Shown: piece by piece, positions 23,310-35,060 of the stretch
Layout of the letters: each line of letters begins with the position of its first letter
Numbering within the stretch: the first letter of the stretch is position 1
From: Pezicula radicicola
Lineage: Eukaryota; Ascomycota; Leotiomycetes; Helotiales; Dermateaceae
Assembly (NCBI GenBank): GCA_003008705.1
Contig: PDUO01000090.1
Span: 85,233 to 149,232 of the forward strand
Length of the DNA stretch: 64,000 nt
Reading direction: 5' to 3'
Position numbers and translations under genes: made by a program
The notes under the pieces: generated by a model
Told to the model about the DNA's origin: nothing
Database searches by the model: none
Seen by the model: the letters and a program-made list of their open reading frames with translations, nothing else

Positions 23310-25707
23310 TCAGATGTAACGAACGTTACTGGAGTTCGGCGAGGGCATATATTCTCCTTGTCCAACGCCGGCTGTGATAAAGAAGTTAGGGTTGGCATCA
23401 AAGTTAACTAGAGTTTGAAGCAGATCCTCTTCCGTGTCAATTCCAGTCCATTCAGCCTGTGTGTCAGTGGTACCACTGTCGCCCATCTCTGACTGTGACA
23501 GAGGGTTTAGTCCCCCGGGTGTCAAATAGATCCCATTTGTAGGTGCATTTTCAAAGCTTAAGGGAGTCATGAGGGTGTTTTCCGCCGTGGCTAACAGGTC
23601 CATGGGCTCATGCACCTGTACATCGGCAGGGACGCTCATGGATCCTGTCCGGAAACGCGGTCTTCTAGGTCTGCTGAGTGATCTGGTATTTGTAGACAAT
23701 GGAGCCAAATTCAGCATGGGGATGTGGATGTTGGTCTTTTGAATGACGCCTTCTAAAAACCACACGGCGTGGTCTGCGGACGCATACATATCTCGAAGAC
23801 ACTGGAGGGCTTGTCAACACTGGTAGAATCTCCCAATAGAGGTATAGCAAACTTCCCCTCCGGAATAGCGGGTGTCGATCAGGTGAATAAGGGTGGCGGA
23901 CAAGAGTGCCGGGATGGCAGAAGTAGAGGCAAAGCGCAATTGATTCCCTTGATGTAAATCGTACACCACTTCTGTGATATATGCGGCGGCATTGGTGACC
24001 TTTTCCCTTGACTGGCGCTTGGTCACTTCGCCGTCAGGCATGCTCGGACTGGCTCACAGCGCCTGTGGTCGGTGTAGAATCACCGTTGCTGTCAGGTAAA
24101 TCATATGCAGCAGAACCTGGTGTAGATGTAAAATGAGCTGACGGTCATTCTGTTCCTTTGTCTGCTTCTATACCGACAGGCCGGGTTGAGGTCTTGCAGC
24201 CAGTCTTCGAGATCACGATCACAGCTTGCCATCTCCTGCATCTGATTAGCGGACCTTCTTGGCATAACCATCATCGTGATATTCTCCTCCGGCCCGCGGG
24301 CTGGGTTGCCGAGGATCGAATACTGAGTGAAAAGGATATCCCCAATGTGAATACAGAGTTGGCTAAGCTCAATGAAACATAGAGCAATGCTTTGCTTGGT
24401 TTGAATATCGTCCGCCGACAACGGCAGGGGCCCCAGATACCGCAAAACATTGTCCTCGAGTGGCTCCATTTCCCAATCCTCCAATGTCATCATTGGAACA
24501 TCAAATTGTCCTGCACGAATCCGGGCAGGCCGTCGGATTCCAATGGCTAGGAGACGATCTCGCACAAAACAAGACCACCAGATCCTCTTCCGCAGGCGTT
24601 TTATTGCGGGGCTGATATCCAGAGAGTCAGGGTTGCGGTGCATTCCTAGGACCTGCGCCAGGGACAGCGTAGCGCCGGTCCAATACCACGTTTCCTTTTC
24701 ATCCTCCGGCTTGTCATACCAGAATGTCATCAGCAACAAGGCCTGGAGTACTGCAATGCGGTCGGGCTCGCAATCCTGGTCATACAGCAATCGTGCTCTC
24801 CCGAAAAATTCCTTTCGCACCGACCTACGATCCCTATATCCCCTTGCGATGGGATAGTCTATATCCATGAATACAGAACTGGCGAACATCACTGCCTGGA
24901 ATACCATCAGGCTTACTGGGGTACTTCCATCGCAACGAGCAATCGGGGAGAAAAACCCCGCCACGTCCAGGATTGGCATGAATGGATGGATGTACTGGAG
25001 ATATTTCCGAAAGAGTTCAGCCTGGAGGCCGTCATCAGGTAACGTCAAGGCCCCTTTCTTGGTCAGGTACTCTATGTCTATCGGCTTCAAACGCGCCGGT
25101 AGAGGTTTTATATATGAGGGTAGCCCCTGCGTTTGTTTGTCTGCTGAGGCGCGGGAATGGCCCGAAGGTGCGTCCTCAGGACTCGCAATTGAGCTTCTAG
25201 GTGAAATGATTCCATCCTCAGCTTGTGCAGAGTGCTTCTGGCCATGTACAGACTCCCGTGAGCCTGTGGTGTTCTGTTAGCAATGGCAAATCACCTCCTT
25301 TTCCGTTGAGAACCAAGGGGCTCTGCATAAGCCACAGGCGGGAAATTGAAAAGTTTACCTTCAAAGGTGAGTGACACAGGAAAATCCTCAGCGACTGTGT
25401 TTGATCTCTGGGTGCGTTCAGCTGCACCGGTCGATGTGCCGGTCGATGCACGAACTCGGCCACGACTCGACACCACAAGACGACAGTTAACATTATCGAG
25501 ACGGCAATTCGTGCAAGGTGTTCCTCCATTCGTTACATCGCAGTGCACCTTCCGACTGCGACAAGAGAGACAGGCTTTGGAAGCACGCCGCTTTCCAGCA
25601 GGTTCGGGTTGCAACTCATTCGCTTTTCTTTTGTTTGGCCCAGATGGCTGCGGGGGCTCAAAATCCTCGTGCTCTCTAGGTGAAGACATCGTCCCAAGAG
25701 ACCACAC
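23310..25707 (-). pseudogene. Second Zn2Cys6 transcription factor, CTF1/FarA-like, broken
   Basis: Starts at 25707 or at the internal MSSPREHEDF (25689). The zinc cluster is KACLSCRSRKVHCDV...TPCTNCRLDNVNC, very like CTF1/FarA. An intron of roughly 90 bp ends near 25273. Then come YIKPLPARLK, EYLTKKGALTLPDD, YLQYIHPFMPILD and RIWWSCFVRDRLLAIGI. It parallels the first regulator closely enough to be an ancient paralogue. A frameshift near 24150, a TGA just before SPSMPDGEV and a TGA at 23814-23816 break the C-terminal part, which ends at 23310. CCTCGG occurs at 25976-25981, about 270 bp before the start. Two regulators of the same subfamily in one cluster suggest layered or heterodimeric control (inference). 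Confidence 0.87.
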
Positions 25708-27217
25708 GGCATAGCATATGCATATAGTTATTTAAGAGGAACGGATGGCCAGCACAACTGAAGCGAACAGATGAGTGTTTTATCCCGTAAGGGAGTGAAG
25801 CGAGTGGGAGACCAGGAAGACCTGCAAGACCTGGAAGTCTGCCTCCATGTCCACCTCAAAACGGCATGAGCGTGAGTCGGGATCAGATGAACCTTCCCGT
25901 ATATACCGTCTTTCATTTGGATATCGAGCTTCGATCAACAGTTGCAGTAGACACCTCAGGCTGTCTGTTGCATTGCCTCGGCTATAGATGTAGACACGCG
26001 GGCTACAATCTTACAACGCCACCGTTCAGGTTGGCGGTCCTTTAGTGTTCCCCTCAAAACCTTGGGGTATTGGCGCTAAAACTCAGGGGAAGGGAAATCT
26101 GGTCCAGGGTCCAGGGTCAAACAATCCAGGTGCCAGGTAACTGGAGATACAAATCTTTTGAAGATCGTGACTTTGATTCGCTACTACCCAAGCCATCAGC
26201 GCTTCTGTAACTATTGTTAATAGACTGCTTGAAAAGAGCTGTCTTTGCAGTGCTACGTATAGGGGGCTCGCCTCCGCTACTTTATAGAACCCAGCACTTT
26301 CCATTTAACATAGCATTTTCTTCAGTGATTCTGTGACTCCTGAAGCGATTGATTGATTCATAGTCATAGTCATAGTCACAGTCGTAGCAGTTCCGCATCT
26401 CTGTACTTTTCAGGCCTTCCCTAGGCCTCTACTTCTATATACGAGGCTTCCAACGTCATTATCGCATAGAAGAAACCCAGAGGGTCTCGCATCAAGATTA
26501 TGTGTCAAGCTTCCACAATGTTTCTTGCTGGGCTGTATGGCTGATGATGACGTTGTATATCGTGCTTCGCCTAGAGAAGGGGTGGTGCCCTTGAAAGAAT
26601 CATGCTGAGATCTTCATCTAAGGTCAGCCCATCTAAATTCCTATCGGTACTCACAGCATTCACGTTATTATACATTATAGCAGGGCCTAAGGCACGCCTA
26701 ACACGATCGAGGGACTGGTCAGCTGCAGGGAGAAGAGTCGCGAAAGCATGTTACATGGCTGATCGAAACGAAGATACTTCAACCAAAGCACCTAGAACAA
26801 AAGTTATACCAATGCTGCTTACATAAAATTATATAAACCACGATCGTCTGCTAATGCGTCGCAAAAAAGGATGGGGAGGCCGGGGCGTACAAATATACGA
26901 CAATTATCTGCAAAGCCGAGGTCAGCCAGATGTGTCCTTGGTTACCACACTTTCACCTGACAATATCAACATAAATGGGCAGGCCACCAAGACAAAGGGG
27001 CCTTGTTGATTTTCCTCAAATGGTCTAAACAGAGTTAGACTAAATATCTCCATCGGGTAGAGACGCTTATATTATCTCACTATCATGTCTTCACTTCTCG
27101 AGAGCTTGTACTGTCAATTCACCCTAACCTCCTATCCGATCGTACTATCAGCATCGGTAAGATATCCGCTACAGAAACAGAAACTAGGACGGTTCTACTA
27201 GCTAGGATCCCAGAGTA
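25708..27217. other. Intergenic, no gene recognised
   Basis: About 1.5 kb without a recognisable family. Open stretches at 26083-26304 (minus) and 26602-26826 (plus) lack conserved signatures. CCTCGG at 25976-25981 and CCGAGG at 26916-26921 could serve the regulator and the P450. Confidence 0.4.
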
Positions 27218-28873
27218 TTGGACTTATTTGTTAACTTTAATCTTCTTGTATCTAGGCAATATGCTACGTTCTTGGTTCTGCTATTTACAACATATTTCTA
27301 CATTCACTCCGGAAATACCCAGGCCCAAAGCTCTGGGCCATTTCTCAGATGCCATTCTCCATGGCATGGATTTCTGGCACAGGTCACAAAAAGATCTATG
27401 AATTACATCAAAAATACGGCGAAATTGTTCGAATCGCCCCCAGCCATCTCAGCTACGGGTATCCCGAGTCGTGGAATGACATTATGGGTCACCGGCAGCG
27501 AGGCCAGGGCGAAATGGCAAAGATCCTGATTTCTGGAGAGGCGACGATAATCTAACTCTTGTTGGTTCCGATCGCGAAAGGCATGGCCGCTTACGAAAAA
27601 TACTTTCTCATGGCTTCTCTGCTCAGGCTATAGTGGAACAACAGCCTATTTTCCAACGCTACGCTTCTCTGCTAGTCGATAGACTCACGGCAGCCTCCGC
27701 TGGAGGTCAGGCCGTGGAGATGACCTCTTGGTACAACTGGGTTACATTTGATATGGCTGGCGATCTAATTTTTGGTGAACCCTTTGGCTATCTAGAAAAA
27801 TCTTAATATCACCCCTGGGTGAAACTGATCTTTATGTATATCAAGGGCATAGCTATTTCTACTGCTGTGGTCAGATTCCCTTTCGCTGATACCCTCATTA
27901 AATTGATGACCCCGAAGAGCGTAGCAAGAGACATTAAATCCCACGCTGAATTCACAGAGGCGCAAGTTGGCAAGCGCCTTGCTTACCATAATCCTAGGCC
28001 CGATTTCATGGAGTCGATGATAAAAGCCAGCAAAAAGGATGTGAGTCAGCCTGCTATAATACGGGTCGTTAGATCTAATCTCTATTAGTAAGTTTCACAG
28101 AAGGAGGTCCTCGCCAATGCCCATAACTTGATGGTCGGTGGCTCGGAAACAACTGCAACTTCCTTAGCAGGTACTACCTACTTGCTGTCCATCAATAAAC
28201 TAGTCCAAGCAAACTTGTACGACGAACTGAGGGCGACTTTCAAAAAGGAAGATGAAATTGACCTCGTCAGCGTTCAAAAGCTAGAATATATGTTCGCCGT
28301 CTTGCATGAAGCCCTTCGTATATATCCAGCTGTGTCCTCTGCTATTCCCCGCAAAACGCCTCCTGAGGGATCTACAATCGGTGAAGACTTCGTGCCCCCA
28401 AATGTAATTAATTTTATTATATCTCTTATCCTTTTCACAATGACTAATATTAGTTATCTAGACCATCCTCGATATCTGGCAGTGGCCAATGTTTCATAAC
28501 CCCAAGTACTTTCAAGATCCCGAATCTTTTATTCCTGAAAGATGGCTTGGTGACCCAAGGTTTGATGGTGACAAAAAGGAAGCATTACAGCCATTCGCTG
28601 TTGGCCCTCGCAATTGTATTGGCAAAAAGTGAGTGTGATGCTCCAGTTTGCAAAACCCTCCGTAACTAACCTGGTCGCAGTCTCGCTTATGCTGAGATGC
28701 GTCTTATCTTAGCAAGAGTGATCTGGAATTTTGATATTGAACTGGATCCCCGTAGTGAAGGATGGCTAGAGAAGAATTTTCTATATCTTCTTTGGGAGAA
28801 GCCAGAACTCTATGTTCGCCTCAAGCCGAGGACTGTAGAGCAGCCTGAGGCTTGCAACACTTCTACGACGTAG
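27218..28873 (+). pseudogene. Cytochrome P450, one frameshift and one stop
   Basis: The N-terminus has a hydrophobic anchor (FLVLLFTTYFYI), then the Pro-rich RKYPGPKLWAIS. The I-helix is LMVGGSETTATSLAG with the acid-Thr pair, the K-helix is HEALRIYP (ExxR), and the heme loop is [13 protein letters not shown] with the ligand Cys. The style resembles fungal CYP65/CYP548-type enzymes. Introns fit at 28404-28461 and about 28630-28680, plus one near 28041-28095. Loss of one A at about 27520 shifts the frame before DPDFWRGDDNL. TAA 27804-27806 interrupts GEPFGYLEKS. Damage is light compared with its neighbours. In a side-chain-degrading cluster it could introduce the terminal hydroxyl that starts oxidation to the acid (inference). 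Confidence 0.9.
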
Positions 28874-30020
28874 TTCAAGGGTGTGCGCGGTTTGAGACAA
28901 GTGAGAGAATGGAATAGACTCAAGACTATACAATGAAGTGTTTACCAACAGAGCCCGCTGACCTCAACTCCACTGCAGCAATGAGAGTAATACAGAAGAC
29001 GAAAAGGGTGGCTGATTATGGCGAACAGAGCTAGCAGGTTAAACAAACTAATTTGATAAAATAACTGTATGGCTTGTTCCGCGGTGAAGAACCTGTTATG
29101 CCGGGTATTAAGAGGGACCAAATAGCCTTTTTATAGTTGCCCCCAGCTGGGACTAACAGCGGTGAAAACTGAAGCCAGGCTAACGTCCACATCTCAAACA
29201 CTTGTCCTTCTTCTCTCAATATATTGCATAACTGTTAAAGTGTAAATCATTCGCCTGGCTAAAGCGGCCATACGACGGAATTTTCGCGTTTCGATGCGGC
29301 ATGGTATATGCACGGCATAGCATAGCGTAGTAAATGATACCCTAGGTAGTAGCGTCTTTCTGTGTACAATTGGAATTCTATATACACTCTGCATATTGTC
29401 TCTAAAATCCACCTTCTATTTCCACCTCTACTTCTACTTCCACTTTAAAGCTTGCACGTTACATAGTCGAGAACAGCACCTTAGGGTTTCACCGGATAAT
29501 AGGTGCATTGTGTAGACGCAACCTTTAGTAGAAGCCTCCTGGAATTAAGTATCTACTACTACTACTTTCCTTGATATGTTGACTTTGAATATGCTTGCTT
29601 TGTTGGAGGATATATATGCTCTCGGGACTAGTGTATAACTACCTACATACCTATTACTAGAGATTTTTTATGCGTACTTTCTTTGCCTTGTTATTGAAAA
29701 ATATATACTAGGCGTGGTAAGTACATCCGGGGATTCTCTACGTACTAGTTTTACGGCATTGAATGAACTTAGAATAACAGATAATGGTTGAAAAAGTTTA
29801 GGAGGTCTCCAAGAAGTGAGATTGTTGAGTCACTTTACAACTTGAAAGTTTCTGAACAGATGACACTTATCCACTAAACAGGACTCAACTAATTGGACGT
29901 CTAAAAATGATAAAGCTATTTTACTAAATGATCTTAAGATCGTGAATGATTCTAATATATTATAGTATAACGTCGACGATAAACAAACCGATCGCGGTGA
30001 TTGGAGTTAGCTATCAACTT
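28874..30020. other. AT-rich intergenic, no gene recognised
   Basis: About 1.1 kb between the P450 and the polyketide synthase remains. Short open stretches (29031-29219 and 29194-29412, minus) show no family signature. Confidence 0.45.
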
Positions 30021-30024
30021 CTAG

Positions 30025-31540
30025 GAGGAGCTACCTTAGTGAGCAAGTTATAGGATGTTATTTTTAACCCTCCCAATCTCTCTCAACCGATTCCAGAAGA
30101 TAGGTTCAGTTTAGACGGGTTTTACAACCTTAGCGGAAGTCATTATAGGACCATTAATAGGCAAAGGTTTTATTCTGTCGATGAAGACATAAGATCGTTT
30201 AATCACTCATTTTTTGATATAAGTCTTCAAGAAGCAGAGGCACTTAATCCAGAAGTACGTACTTCTTTGAGTTATATATATCCAATGTATATACTAACAG
30301 AAGCATAGCACCGGGTCTTAATGGAGACGGTATTCGAGGCTACAGAATCCGTTGGCCTACTTATTGAAACGTTGAACGGAAGCGACACGGCCGTGTACAT
30401 AGGCTAGATATAGAATGATTATCTTGAGATCCAAGAGCAAGATCCAGATACCATTCCTCAATACTTGGCTCTGGGGTCCTCCAGAAGTACAACCGCGAAT
30501 CGAATGTTGCATTTCTTCAACCTCAAGGGTCCCTCTATCTCAGTTGATACTGCCTATTCATCTAGTCTTGTAGCTGTGCATCAAGCAGTGCAGACACTGC
30601 AATCCGGCGAGTCGTCAATTACTACTGCAGCAAGTGCCAACCTGATTCTCACACCCTCTGGGTTTCTGAGGCTTTCCAGAATGAAGATGCTTTCACCTAC
30701 GGCCCATTCCCGAATGTGGGATTCGATGGCTGATAGTTATGTTCGTGGAGAGGGCACTGTAGTGCTAATTCTAAAGACCCTGAGCAACACACTCGAAGAT
30801 GGGGACAAGGTCGGATGTATTATTCGAGAGACTGGAATCAAATAGGATGGAAGGACACCCGGAATTACAATGCTAAGTGCTGCTTCACAGACAACATTAA
30901 TTCGAGCAACTTATCCAAAAGCAGGCTTAAACTACGACCAGGGACCAGACTAGCTATAATTCTTCGAAGTACATGGTATAGGTAGGTCTAAAGCTGGTCA
31001 AGCCCGGGCGGAAACAATACTAACGGGGAGGGTGATGCAGGTGATAAAGCCGTGGCCAAGTCGTTCTTCTCAGAGTTGCAGGTATCTTGAAGGCAATGTT
31101 AGCTATGGCACATCGGGTAATCCCACCAAATTTGTACTTTGCGACTGTCAATCAACCTTGTCGTTCCAACAGAGCCATAACCCTGGCCTAAGGTTTCGAC
31201 GGGTAAGTCGTTGCGCTGCCGTGAATGCATTTGGCTTTGGAGGCACAAATGCACACGCCATTTTAGAGACCTACGAGGCACCAGTGTCTGACCACTATAA
31301 CACGCATAATGTGAAAACAGACGAGACGCTCTTGGTCCCTTTGGTGCTCTCAGTAAACTCCAGCCGGGCTCTAGGACAAAAGGTTCTCGACTTAGCCAGC
31401 TACATTGCCACGAGCCCATCGGTGCACCTGGCAGATATTGCCTGGACCTTATGTCAGCACAGATCTAGTCTTCCCATTAGAGTCTTGTATGTAGGCATTG
31501 AGCGCAAGGGCCTACAAGATATGATGGTTGCTGATCTGCA
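30025..31540 (+). pseudogene. Highly reducing polyketide synthase, ketosynthase domain relic
   Basis: KS domain remains on the plus strand. Visible are NPPNLSQPIPEDRFSLDGFY, DIRSFNHSFFDIS, EATESVGLLIETLNGSDTAV, QDPDTIPQYLALGSSRS and FFNLKGPSISVDTAYSSS. The active-site Cys of DTACSSS is replaced by Tyr. The first active-site His motif reads EVHGIGRSKAGQARAE and the last is NAFGFGGTNAHAILE, which begins the linker to the acyltransferase. Many stops (for example the end of ETGIK at 30843) and a missing ATG show it is dead. The coding signal ends at about 31540 where a GAT-rich microsatellite starts. No acyltransferase domain is found. Together with the DH fragment at 32096 it is what remains of a large synthase. 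Confidence 0.87.
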
Positions 31541-32095
31541 GAGGATGATGGTGATGATGATGATGATGATGATGATATTTATTTACGTCCGGCGGACTAT
31601 AGAACAATCCTATAGCCCTAAGACCTCCCAAAGGGTATAGGGACGTACTAGGCTAAGAGTTTTTATATACAAAGGTGTAATATCGATACCTCGAAAACCA
31701 CGCTAACTCCCCTCCTTCTCCCCCTACCCTAAGTGTCTACTATGCCCTAATAGTCCCCTTCGCCTTCCTCTACTATCCTTAAGTGTCTACCAACTGTCGT
31801 AGATATAATAGAGGCCTAGCTCCGACAAAGGTAGGTATATCGCGTAGTTCTTGGGTTGTAGTTGTAGGGAGGGAGAGGCCATAGTGGCTAGATTGTCGAC
31901 ATCATCGATAAGGGAAAATCTCGTTGTATCGTCATTTCGTGACTTAATCTTAGCTCTGCCGACACTCTAGAAGAGTGCGACAGGTTCGTAGAGGTGCACC
32001 ACGTATAGGTGTTGAATCGTCGCCCTCCAGATCTGTAGAGGATGGACATATGTAGCGCTCATTTCACCTACTCTTCAGCACCGGTGCAAGCAGTC
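31541..32095. mobile_element. Foreign insert between KS and DH remains, possibly a LINE 3' end
   Basis: The KS coding signal stops at a (GAT)n microsatellite at about 31545-31577, followed by about 500 bp without polyketide synthase similarity. Read on the minus strand, the insert ends in ATAAATATCATCATCATC, a simple-repeat tail like those of truncated fungal non-LTR elements. No reverse transcriptase is present and I could not define a target duplication, so identity is uncertain. Confidence 0.3.
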
Positions 32096-32445
32096 AGCCC
32101 ACCCACGATCGTCTTCAGTGGTAGCCTGTGCATTCGATTCACTGTACCAGGCCCCTACAAGGAAGCCATCGCCGAGCTTGAAGGAGGTTGATCTTGAGCG
32201 CTTCCACCAGTATCTATTCATCTTACACTCACTGAAGCGTCGCCATCACTCGGCATCTGGAACAGCGAGCAAGCTTGATGCACTACAGTTCAGTCCGGAC
32301 CTTGTCTGGCATCCTGCGTTGCTAGACACAGCTTTTCGGACTGTGTTGGCAAGTTATAGACCGCTTATCTTCCAAGATCCATTTGACGGATTATCTTTTA
32401 CACGCCTAAGCCCAGCGGTGTTGACGTGCGCCGCGATCATCTAAT
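32096..32445 (+). pseudogene. Polyketide synthase dehydratase (DH) domain fragment
   Basis: A 117-codon stretch with LKRRHHSASGTASKLDALQF and LVWHPALLDTAFRTVLASY, the second half of a reducing-PKS DH hot-dog (HPxxLD motif carrying the catalytic Asp). The preceding acyltransferase and first DH half are absent, and the frame ends at 32443. It is collinear with the KS relic, so both come from one synthase that suffered deletion and insertion. Confidence 0.7.
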
Positions 32446-33289
32446 TAATGTAGAGGGCCATGTTATACAAGTTATACCAGTTTAGGAGACATTGTGGCTG
32501 CTAGTATGTGGGCTTGAAGTTTAGAATAGTGATAATTCCTATGAGGTTATTCAGGTCACATGACTAAGAAACGCTTTGGACCAGCCCTACTCGTATTACC
32601 AATGAATCTATCCTTCGTAAGTGGTTGCTGACGAATATTAGTCATCCTTGCGAACCGCTAACAAATGTCTGTTGCTGCAGAGTAATATCGAGATGACGAA
32701 TCCCTAAATTACCCTAAAGCAATATTTGAACTTTGTTAATGTCCTATTGAATCTAATTCGAGTAGCGTAGAAAATAATGCCAACTATTTTCGTTTTTGTA
32801 ATCCTTAATTACATATAATTGTAATTCCTTGTTATTCAGTTAATCAGAGTTATAGACTGCGGATGTAGTAAACCTGAAAATTGCCTTGTAGAGACGTCTA
32901 GACTCTTGTAAGCAGGCTTGTTGGCAAGATCACACTTTTCGGTATATAGAATTCAACGTCTCTTGAGTCAGTTCATTGCAGTGCCCTGCAGTACAACGAC
33001 CAGCGCTTGTGCAACTGTGGTTCCTGGTTAAATTGCAGTGGTACGAATACAACATGGTTAACTCTGTTCGTGTGAACGTCAGTAAACGGTCCGTTTTCGA
33101 GCAGCCAATGAGAGAATCAAAGATTTCAGATTTTGTCGGTATCACATCTGCAGGTATTAAAGAATTTTTCTGCTCTGGCCAACTCTAGGGGGCCGAGCAC
33201 ACGGTTGAAGAGTATCCTCTCTATGTACTTATTGGAAGTCCATCCCACCTTCTAGAGACTAGAGTAAGAGCACATCCAAAACCACCACA
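32446..33289. other. AT-rich intergenic upstream of the tyrosinase
   Basis: No conserved frame. It should include the tyrosinase promoter; the last 100 bp contain AGAGTAAGAGCACATCC and an AC-rich leader (CAAAACCACCACA) directly before the ATG, a common fungal start context. Confidence 0.45.
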
Positions 33290-34559
33290 ATGTTCGCAAC
33301 AATCCAAGCTTTTGTTTCCTTACTTGCACTTTCCTCAGCTGCAGTTGTAGCGCCTTACAAGCGAGACAGCAACTGTACAGTCATCTCACAACGAAAAGCA
33401 TGGTATATAAAGTTTTTAAATCAAGTCTAGCCACCAATTGCACTTTGCTGACTATCCTAAAAGGCATACATACACAGCTAGTGAAAAGGCTTCATATATT
33501 AATGCCGAGCTTTGCCTCCAGTCAATCCCAGCAACCCTTGGGCTACCAGGAGCAGTGACTAGGTTTGACGAACTACAAGCTGCGCATCAAATTCAGGCTG
33601 CTGTTGTCCATGGTGTAGTATGCACTCCTAATATCTATGATCCCAATAAATCGCTCTACTACCAGAGGTTAACTTTGTTAGGGTGCATTTCTTCCATTCC
33701 ACCGCATTCATATGCACGCCCATGAAGTCCTCTTGCAAACTGAATGTGGCTACAATGGAACCCAGCCGTACGTTTCTTCTCTTCAGTTATAATATATAAG
33801 TCTAACCGCTGAGTAGGTACTGGGACGAAGTCCTTGATGCGGGAAATTTCACCTCGTCTATTGTCTTCGACCCGGCAACTTTTGGGGGTGATGGCACTGG
33901 TGTGGATGGCTGCATTGCCGATGGCCCCTTTGCAAACTATACCCTTCACGTAGGGCTGGGCTACAACAACACAGCTCATTGTCTCACTCGGAACATTAGC
34001 GATACTACAAGTCTGCAGTCTGGTCAATCCTACCTTGATGCATGCTATGCTGAAGGCAATTTCTCAACTGCCTGGCCTTGTCTAGAAGCTTCTCCACATG
34101 CAGGTGGGCATGGTGGCGTGGGAGGAGAAGTAAGTTATACTACCTCTTCACCGGCTCAATATAAAGCTAACCGCCAATTCTTCATAGATGGTAAACCCTA
34201 TTTCCAGTCCAGGTGGTAAGCTACTTTTAAATCTCACTCTGGAAATCTATATTAAATATTAACTACACCCAGACCCTACTTTCTATCTTCACCACACTCA
34301 GCTTGATCGCATTTGGTGGAACTGGCAAGCTCTGGACTTGCCTTATCGGCTGACAGATATCTCCGGTACGAATGTGCAGTTGGATGGATTTCCAGAACTT
34401 CAATCAACAGCTTCAAAGCGCATAATGAGACGAGATGGTGATCCCGGTAACCAGACTACTCTAGGACACATTCTCAACATGTACGGGATCATTCCCAACA
34501 AGACCATTGCCGATGTAATGAATATTCAAGGTGGTTATCTCTGCTATGAGTACGTCTAG
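33290..34559 (+). CDS. Tyrosinase-like copper oxidase, apparently intact, six exons
   Basis: Exons 33290-33402, 33464-33617, 33682-33767, 33817-34129, 34188-34215 and 34273-34559 join without a break to 981 bp, 326 residues plus TAG. All five introns are 49-64 bp with GT/AG ends, and four show CTRAC-like branch sites. The N-terminus MFATIQAFVSLLALSSAAVV is a signal peptide, so the product is secreted or vacuolar. Copper site A is AAHQIQ, VVHG and AFLPFHRIHMHAHE. Site B is SPHAGGHGG and DPTFYLHHTQLDRIWW. All six His ligands are present. Small fungal tyrosinases of this AsqI-like type oxidise phenols during secondary metabolism. It stands among dead polyketide and peptide synthase genes, so it may be a survivor of a lost cluster or under separate selection. 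Expression is unknown. Confidence 0.88.
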
Positions 34560-34779
34560 GTACTGAGGGCCTGCTTATGGATCGCTCCCAGAGCGAGTCA
34601 AGACATGGATGGCCGGATTGGTGTGTTAACTCATATATCTCAGTCGTTACCTATTCCATAGATCACTCTATATTCCTATTACAGCACAAACTCGCAATTT
34701 CAAACACAATTGTGCAGTATAGCTTCTAAACCAAGATAAGTTGAGCGACACTTAAAGTCATTTCAACACCATCTTCCGC

Positions 34780-35060
34780 CTAGTTATATTGCAGCCCCTT
34801 TCTCAAGGAACTCTGTCGGCAAGCAAGGCTCACTACGTTTCGCTTCCTCATCCGTCTGGCTCGAGAGGTCTACATTAATATCACCGAGAGCTTTAGGGAA
34901 GAGCTCCTTTCAATCCACCATTTTCGGAAATATTTCTCCCCGTAGAATATCCAAGTAGTCGTTGCGGTAGATCAGGCGGGGAAGTGGGTGCCCTACGAAT
35001 TGTTCCAAGAGAAATCACTGCTTGAAATTAAGTTCCAGCGTCTGTTAGGAAATGCAGATG
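34780..35060 (-). pseudogene. Unrecognised degraded coding relic
   Basis: On the minus strand a frame reads EQFVGHPLPRLIYRNDYLD, then GEIFPKMVD, a TAG, then KELFPKALGDINVDLSSQ. It looks like real coding sequence with one stop, but I do not recognise the family. It is just downstream of the tyrosinase, on the opposite strand. Confidence 0.3.
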
